Notes under the pieces: model-generated
Told to the model about the DNA's origin: nothing
Seen by the model: the letters and a program-made list of their open reading frames with translations, nothing else
The model's database searches: none
Shown here: positions 57,997 to 64,000 of the stretch, in pieces
How the letters are laid out: each line of letters begins with the position of its first letter
How positions within the stretch are numbered: position 1 is the first letter of the stretch
DNA from: Suillus spraguei
Taxonomy: Eukaryota > Basidiomycota > Agaricomycetes > Boletales > Suillaceae
Reading direction: 5' to 3'
Length of the DNA stretch: 64,000 nt
Assembly: GCA_016800925.1 (NCBI GenBank)
Contig: JABCPU010000025.1
Span: 1-64,000 of the forward strand
Made by a program: the position numbers and the translations under genes

Positions 57997-58847
57997 ATGG
58001 ACCAGCTGATGTCCAACAATAATAAGTCCCAGGACTTCTACAAGTGAGTTGATTCGCCCCGTAAGTAACCGCTAGAAGGGTTGAGTATGGTTTCAACAGC
58101 GATGCACCTATGGAAGATGTACTGAACAGGGTGAATTGTGCAGCTGGTGATGACGTACTGTTTCACTTCATGAACGAGGTGCGTACATTATAGGGACGAA
58201 TAATATCTGCAGCTAAATGCTTCCTGCAGAATTGGGGGCTTGCCATGTTTCTCTATGAAAAGTTGATCCGCGACAAAGAGCCTCTAGAAGAGATGGAAGA
58301 AACTGTCCTTCTGCAAGCATCGGAGGAATATTTTGCACTTCATCCGCCCAACGAAGCTAGCTCAGGTACTGAGGACCATCCTGAACCCTCCCAAAACAAT
58401 CTCGCAGAAATTGGCGTCCTTCTGCAAGCGTTGGAGGAATTTTTGGCACTTCATCCGCCCAATGAAGCTAGCTCGGGTACTGAGGACCACCCTGAACTCT
58501 CCCAAGACGATATGGAAAATGGCGTCCCAGATGATAAGCAGAGATGCGGCTGGATAGATGAAATGACAAATCGAAAGTGCTTCGAGGTCGTACCAGCAGG
58601 TCTGCGACCCATGCTCTTACATCTGAACATGGCGCACGATGTTTGTGGTTCAGAGACGATCAAAAAGGAGTGCAAATGGGCTGTACTCCGCTCAGGCCAC
58701 GAATCCGCATGCGGGGTGCCATCCCAGCGTCGTAACATGCCTCGCCATATAGCGAAGCATCTGGGTTTGCGGTGGACATGCAAACTATGCAGCAAAAATT
58801 TCGCCCGCTCAGACCTCCTGAAGATTCATGAACGTAATTCACACTAA
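57997..58847 (+). CDS. C2H2 zinc-finger protein, member 3
   Basis: Three exons (57997-58043, 58100-58178, 58230-58847) join in frame to 247 residues. The N-terminal third has two 37-residue tandem repeats (ALHPPNEASSGTEDHPE core), acidic in character. Then come CGWIDEMTNRKCF...LLHLNMAH, CKWAVLRSGHESACG...MPRHIAKH, and a canonical finger CKLCSKNFARSDLLKIHER at the very end. The layout (degenerate finger, RH-I-KH linker, W-C-C finger at the C-terminus) is that of the other members. A predicted nuclear regulator. Start chosen as the ATG at 57997, which splices cleanly. Confidence 0.75.
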
Positions 58848-61800
58848 ATTGTACAGCTGCAGGTAAGTATCTGGACATCATGTAAAGCAGTTGAACCTAC
58901 TCATAGCTGGCCAGGTTTTTCATGTATCGAACGTGCTACCTCTACGCACCTGTAATAAGTATAGCCATTGTACACATGTACCGTTCTTCATGCTTGAATC
59001 TAATGCCTACGCCACTTATGATGTTTAGTCAGAAGTCAAACTTCACGAGTCATCCTAGGAGTTCGATAAACGGGAAAGCTTCGAGCTCGAGATGACGATC
59101 CGCAATTACCTGAACCTGAGCAGTGAAGATAGAAAACACAAATCCCTAGTCACCATCGCTGATGGAAAGCAGTTTCTTGACCACACAAGGTCATATGACT
59201 GAAGAGGATGAACTTGAAGACTTAAGCTTTTATAAATGAAGACTTGGACGGCAGGGATCGGATGACTGAGCGGCAAGATGCTACAAGGTCTTCTGAAGAC
59301 CGTAGCCTGATAGAGCCCAACACACCATCACAATGGTCGCCTAATGAAGAAACGGCTGAGTCGTCTTCCTTCTATGTGGCCTGACTAGGGGATACTACCC
59401 GGAATACATCAAGCCAGAACGTGGTACGTGCATCTGGCAGCATGTTTACCGTTCAGAGTCGATAATCGCCTGCTTCGCAACAAAGTTTGCGATGAAGTTT
59501 CGAAAGATCCTTTATGTCACAGTGACGTGGCCGCTGGTCACATGCCTTCAAATCAAATACTTATTGCCATGCATCCCGTAGTAGCCTAACCGTAGTGCTA
59601 ACTGTAGTACTAGTCGGATGCACCGCACGCCTTGTACACGCCTTTTAAATTAGAATTAGTTGGCCGCCATCGTTGACGACTCGGAGATTCCATTTCTTTG
59701 TCGCCTGGAGACCAAAAAAGCATAAAACTTGGAAGGCAGTCGATTGATGGAGTAGTAATTGTGCAGGTCATGAAGTGCCACATCTCATTAATGTTAGTAA
59801 CCTAAAGTCTAGTAGTGAGTAGTATTGAATATCCTCGTTGGATGCGACACTAAGGATAGTGACGGGCATGTTGAATTCAATAAGTGGAGCTGACTTCAAA
59901 ATCCGAAGATTTATGTAAGTCACGGTGGCAAGGACTCTATGCAACATTCAATGTTCGAATTGTACGCACGACTTGAACTCGCTCCCAATTCAACTCCTTG
60001 AGCCCCTCGAACACCACCACCATCTCGCAGTGATGACATATATTGAATCTGTCCCGCCGTGTGTGTATAGTGTGTTCTTGTATGTTCCTCCGGGATGGAC
60101 TCTCCTGTTCCCGCGCCAAAAGGTGCAATGCCATCATGTAGCCCCTGCTCACTGACACATTAATCTCACTGGTATAACACCAAAGAATAATGAAATCTCA
60201 CCCACAAATCTAGAGCGACCGTCAAACACGCCGGACAGCGTTGAGGACTTGTCTTTTCAGATTGGACGGATATAGAGTCTAGGATGAACGTACACTGGTC
60301 CTAGGTGCGTGACGCACCGACCCATTGCCATTGAACTTCCTCATCCACAACGGAAGGAAGCGGGCGTGCTGCACGACGGATCAGCGTACAGAGAACAACA
60401 TTGATTAGGTGTGTTTCGAATAATCACGGGATGCCCAGTTTCATATGTCATATTGCTTAATTGACGAACTCCCCGTCACAGGCACTCCGGGCTACTCGCT
60501 CTCCTGCAGGATTGATCGTGTAGTAGCACCAAAAAGGCTCAACTGCAACAGTGCAGCCGTTTGTTGTTGCGGATACGCCACGACTCCTGTTCTGTGATTA
60601 GATAGTCATAGCCATCCACGAGAGAAAATAAAGACAGCAGGTGACGATCGATTACTGTCGAGCCCGGGTTCATGTCCACGAGGCACCGTGGAATCTGCAC
60701 CACCTGTGAAGGCGCGACATGAACTCGAGTGAACTACAGGTGCTTTTCTGAGCATTGGATATCGAGAATGTCGACTGCAATCATTAGAAGACTCGACATA
60801 TATTCTGACGTCTCGATGTAAGAATCAACCTGAGACTTTTTTGTGATCAAGGGTTTATGCCGTGAATGCGTTCAAGTTGAGTTATATATATGCGATAGAA
60901 GTTTGTGTAACTGACAGGTGTGCCGTTCGATGTTAAAAAGGGCCTTATCTTCAAGTAATGCTAGCGCCTAGTACAGGTGAACCATTGAAATGGGCCACAT
61001 ACGATATACTCCACTCGGCTCACATGCTACACGACACCAAACCGAATCCCAATGGTCTGCTCTATGTATTTTTTTTGTATACCGAAACTCGACGGGTGTC
61101 ATTCTTCCCCAGGGCGGCTGGTGCACATCCCATTTGCGCTGTGCAATAAACCCTACTCGGCTACGATACGCAACCTGGGCCAAAATGCAAACCCAACACC
61201 ATTCTCTCCGCTGTTCAGAAATTGCACCAATCGTCCTGAAACTGCAACTCAAGTCTACCTTTCTTGTCTTTTTCTATTAGTTGATGATGCCACAATACAG
61301 TGGCTTTATCGGCTATGCAGGCTACCAGCGGCAGCCTACAAATAGAGCCACATTGACTCACATTTCCCCCTTCCCATGACTATAAATTGCAGCCTGAAAG
61401 CTATCTTAAACCTTTACCTCACATCTACTTCTTCATCATTGGCATGTTATCCCATAATATCGAATGGATCAACAGTTGCACTGAGGCTATTAATGTAATG
61501 TTTTCCTCCTGCCGTATATCTTGTTGATACACTTCACTTGCAAGAGATTGCACTAAATTCAGTACTTTGGAACCACCTGTTGCATTGCAAGGCGACATTT
61601 TTCTGCTTTTCCCATTTGCAAATAACTACAACTGATAATTTCTCTTGCCTTGTCCCGGTCTTGAAGTAGATGCAAGCTCCTAACAAGTGCATATATTCGC
61701 TCTCCATATGGTCTACTCCTCGATTGTAAGTTGACCATCTCGCCATACTTCTTATTCCAATACTAAGTACTGCTATTGTTCAAACGTTCCTCAAGCAATC

Positions 61801-62775
61801 GAAGTGGCGTGATCAACTTCGACGTTTACGCAATGCTGACATAATACGAGCCATCTTCCTGTGTTGGCCTTGCACTGCCAACGGATCCAACTTCTATTAT
61901 TGACCTGTTACATAATTTCATTTTTGGCGTTGGCATATGAAAGGCCAACGCCGGCCAACTAACGTGCCATCACAATATTAATGGCGTTCCCTGGCCTTCC
62001 ATGGCCATGGCCAGCCCAAGGCCAGCCATAGTCCTTCTCCCTATGTCATTTTGTGCCCAGCACTCGACCCAATAAGGTCAATCACGGAATCCAGCCATAC
62101 CGCATGATCTGCATGTGCCTACGAAGGCCGGCAAGCCAATCGTCATCAATGGGAATGGTGAGTGGCGTTAAAGGCGTGTTACCCTTTTTCTGACATGGCG
62201 TGCAGCATTTTTACTCTATGCAATCCAGGTCCTCACTATATCCGTTACACCATCAGACGAGCCCATGGCATCTTTCGGACTTAGAAGGTTGCCACTACGC
62301 AGTGCATCAAACTAGGCATGATCCAACGCGATAATGAGCGATCTATGGTCTTTTTACGAAATATCAACTTGGCCTTGCGCAGAAGTCGGATCATTCGCTC
62401 GGCCAACTCGTAACCTTGGCCTTTGAAATCCGATATATCTCTGATCCCACAGCCAGCAGTCAACGTCAACGTTGACTGGCGGATAGACTTTGGATCAGGC
62501 CAAAGAGCGACATTTCTTACTAATCGGTTAAGCTTCCGAAAGAAGCCAACCTTCGTAGGGTTATTATTGAATTGGTCACATCGATGGCCGTGATGGCCAG
62601 GTTGGCACGTTTTAATGGAGGCATTGGTGTTGGCATCGGAAGCAGATGAGCCAAACACTTATTTGTCATTTCTCGCAGGCCAGCCAGCCAGCCATCATTA
62701 CATCTGATTAATTGGGCAGAATACTTATAAAGTCTCGGTTGGCAGGTATCCGTACTTCAGAGACACAGTCGAAAC
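58848..62775. other. Long gene-poor stretch
   Basis: No splice-consistent gene. Opposite-strand overlapping frames at 60958-61345 look like chance. 61925-62110 is rich in GGCCA/TGGCC palindromic words (GGCCAACGCCGGCC, CCATGGCCATGGCC), and similar words recur at 62645-62695, possibly the ends of a small decayed DNA element. The minus-strand 125-codon frame at 62281-62658 lies between them and is unrecognised. Confidence 0.4.
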
Positions 62776-63991
62776 ATGTCGAGCAACACACACACGTCTG
62801 CTACCTGCTTTCATGAGACATTCAAAGCTCCTGGACCATGTGCCAGGTATGAATACTTGCACTCTCGGAATGACTTAGTTTTACGTCCTTTTCAGGTTGC
62901 CCTGCGCTGAAAGACAGGGAAACTTGAACGCCTGCCCTTGCTATCCTATAGCGAAATTCTTTCTGGATCATCTATCTGGATTATTCCATCACTGGTTCGT
63001 GTGGTTACTGGCCTATACAAAAATGTTTTCTGAGGTTCTTTGCAGGTTGTCTGAAACTCAATGCCATGGATCTCTCCCGGCCATCGCCGGTGAATGGCCC
63101 GGTAATTCCGCTTTGCAGATGTTCAACACATCAACTGGTACCGTGGATGTGCCTTTTGCATTGGACATGGATATGTCTGGCTTTAGCGGTTCATCTCCAA
63201 TGGAGTTCGATTCCATTCACCAGCCCGTTCCAGACATCGCTTTTGATCCAGACAACGGAATGGATGCACCTTGCCTCAGCGGCCCTGTCCATTGTAACTT
63301 CAACCTGGAACCTTTACCCGAGTTCAAGTCTTCCGACAGTTTCCCTTCAGAGCTTTCCCCTATGGATGAACCTTCACCTCAGACGTGGAATTTGCATACT
63401 CTCCCGTCACCCGACGCATCATCTTCTGACGAGAGTTTGTTTTCTGATTATCCATGGGTGAATGGTTACGCCCATGACAACCTTACCGATCCGTTGCTTC
63501 ACAACCCACAATCTGTCACGCAGAACTCCAGCTGTCTATCTAGTTGGTGCGGTGGACCCGATCTTCATTCGCCTACATCATCGTGGTCGGAGGAGAAGGA
63601 GAGAGACTGTGAACAGTCAATGAACAATACGGACAGTGCTTCAAGCTTATGCCGCTGGGGTGGTGTGTCCTGCTCCTCACTTCTGACTTTCGATAAGTCC
63701 GAAGTGGGGAAACACCTCCAACTCAAGCACGGCGTCAAATCTGGCGGCGACAAAGAAAAGATGACGTGCAGCTGGGACGGCTGCGGGAAGGAGATGAATA
63801 AGGAGAGCATTTCGCGGCACATCGTCGCGGTTCATTTTAGCAACAAACCGGAATACTGTAGTTGTGGAAAGCAGTTTGCTCGGTTGGATTCCAAGCTGCG
63901 CCACCGAAAGAATTCAAAACGAGGGGAGTGCAAAGAATCTGAAGACCATGATAGTAGTCGTGCTAAACGCCGTCGCCTGTCGTGTCCATGA
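62776..63991 (+). CDS. C2H2 zinc-finger protein, member 4
   Basis: Two exons (62776-62846 and 62896-63991) give 388 residues. The N-terminal 250 residues are Ser/Pro/Asp-rich with acidic patches, as in activation domains. The C-terminal part has CRWGGVSCSSLLTFDKSEVG and HLQLKH, then CSWDGCGKEMNKESISRHIVAVH, then CSCGKQFARLDSKLRHRK, and a basic AKRRRLS nuclear-signal-like end. It shows the same finger arrangement as member 2 (CRW-GC...RHIV-AH...C-C-RH). The last codon is at the right edge of the window, so the gene is complete. A predicted nuclear regulator. Confidence 0.75.
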
Positions 63992-64000
63992 TTTTCCGGT

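Noticed and set aside
60958..61345. Three overlapping frames on both strands
   Set aside because: All read the same stretch without a conserved motif.

Overview
The window looks like nuclear DNA of a basidiomycete fungus, most likely an Agaricomycete. The genes are split by many short (about 46-75 nt) GT-AG introns. The families fit that group: a polyporopepsin-type protease, expanded fungal glutathione transferases, a GH29 fucosidase, small C2H2 regulators, Tnp2-type and hAT transposons and a Copia-like retroelement. All calls come from reading the sequence and from family knowledge; no database search was run.

Layout. 1-2.5 kb: a secreted aspartic protease. 3.5-7 kb: a gag-only remnant of an LTR element on the minus strand, abutting a fragment of an alpha/beta hydrolase. 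8.3-24 kb: a cluster of six phi-like glutathione S-transferase (GST) copies, here called A to F, plus an intact HSL-type alpha/beta hydrolase. B and C on the plus strand mirror D and E on the minus strand as a large inverted duplication. F is a further copy of E. A, C and F read as complete genes, B and D are frameshifted in exon 4, and E is a pseudogene. A hAT relic and a 5' fragment of the fucosidase gene lie between E and F. 24.05-33.89 kb: a composite DNA transposon made of a 7.3-kb three-gene Tnp2-type element, a 165-bp spacer and a 2.4-kb internally deleted derivative. One 7-bp target duplication flanks the whole unit, and it sits in the 5' flank of GST F; the matching flank of GST E shows the site without it.

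34-38 kb is a graveyard (WD40 relic, tRNA-derived repeat copies, pogo-like relic) that also holds a small gene for a secreted peptide with a cystine-knot spacing. 38.6-41.7 kb: full-length alpha-L-fucosidase gene. 43.4-48.3 kb: an unrecognised 192-residue protein gene converging on a PMR1-type Ca2+/Mn2+ P-type ATPase gene. 49-64 kb: four related C2H2 zinc-finger genes around two conserved housekeeping-like genes (an RS-rich SCI1-like protein and a saccharopine dehydrogenase-like oxidoreductase).

The GST, hydrolase, protease and fucosidase genes suit a saprotrophic or wood/litter lifestyle (detoxification, secreted hydrolysis). That is inference. Several otherwise well-conserved genes (fucosidase, PMR1, RS-protein, GST B) each carry a single-base frame break, so either recent decay or uncorrected assembly indels must be kept in mind.
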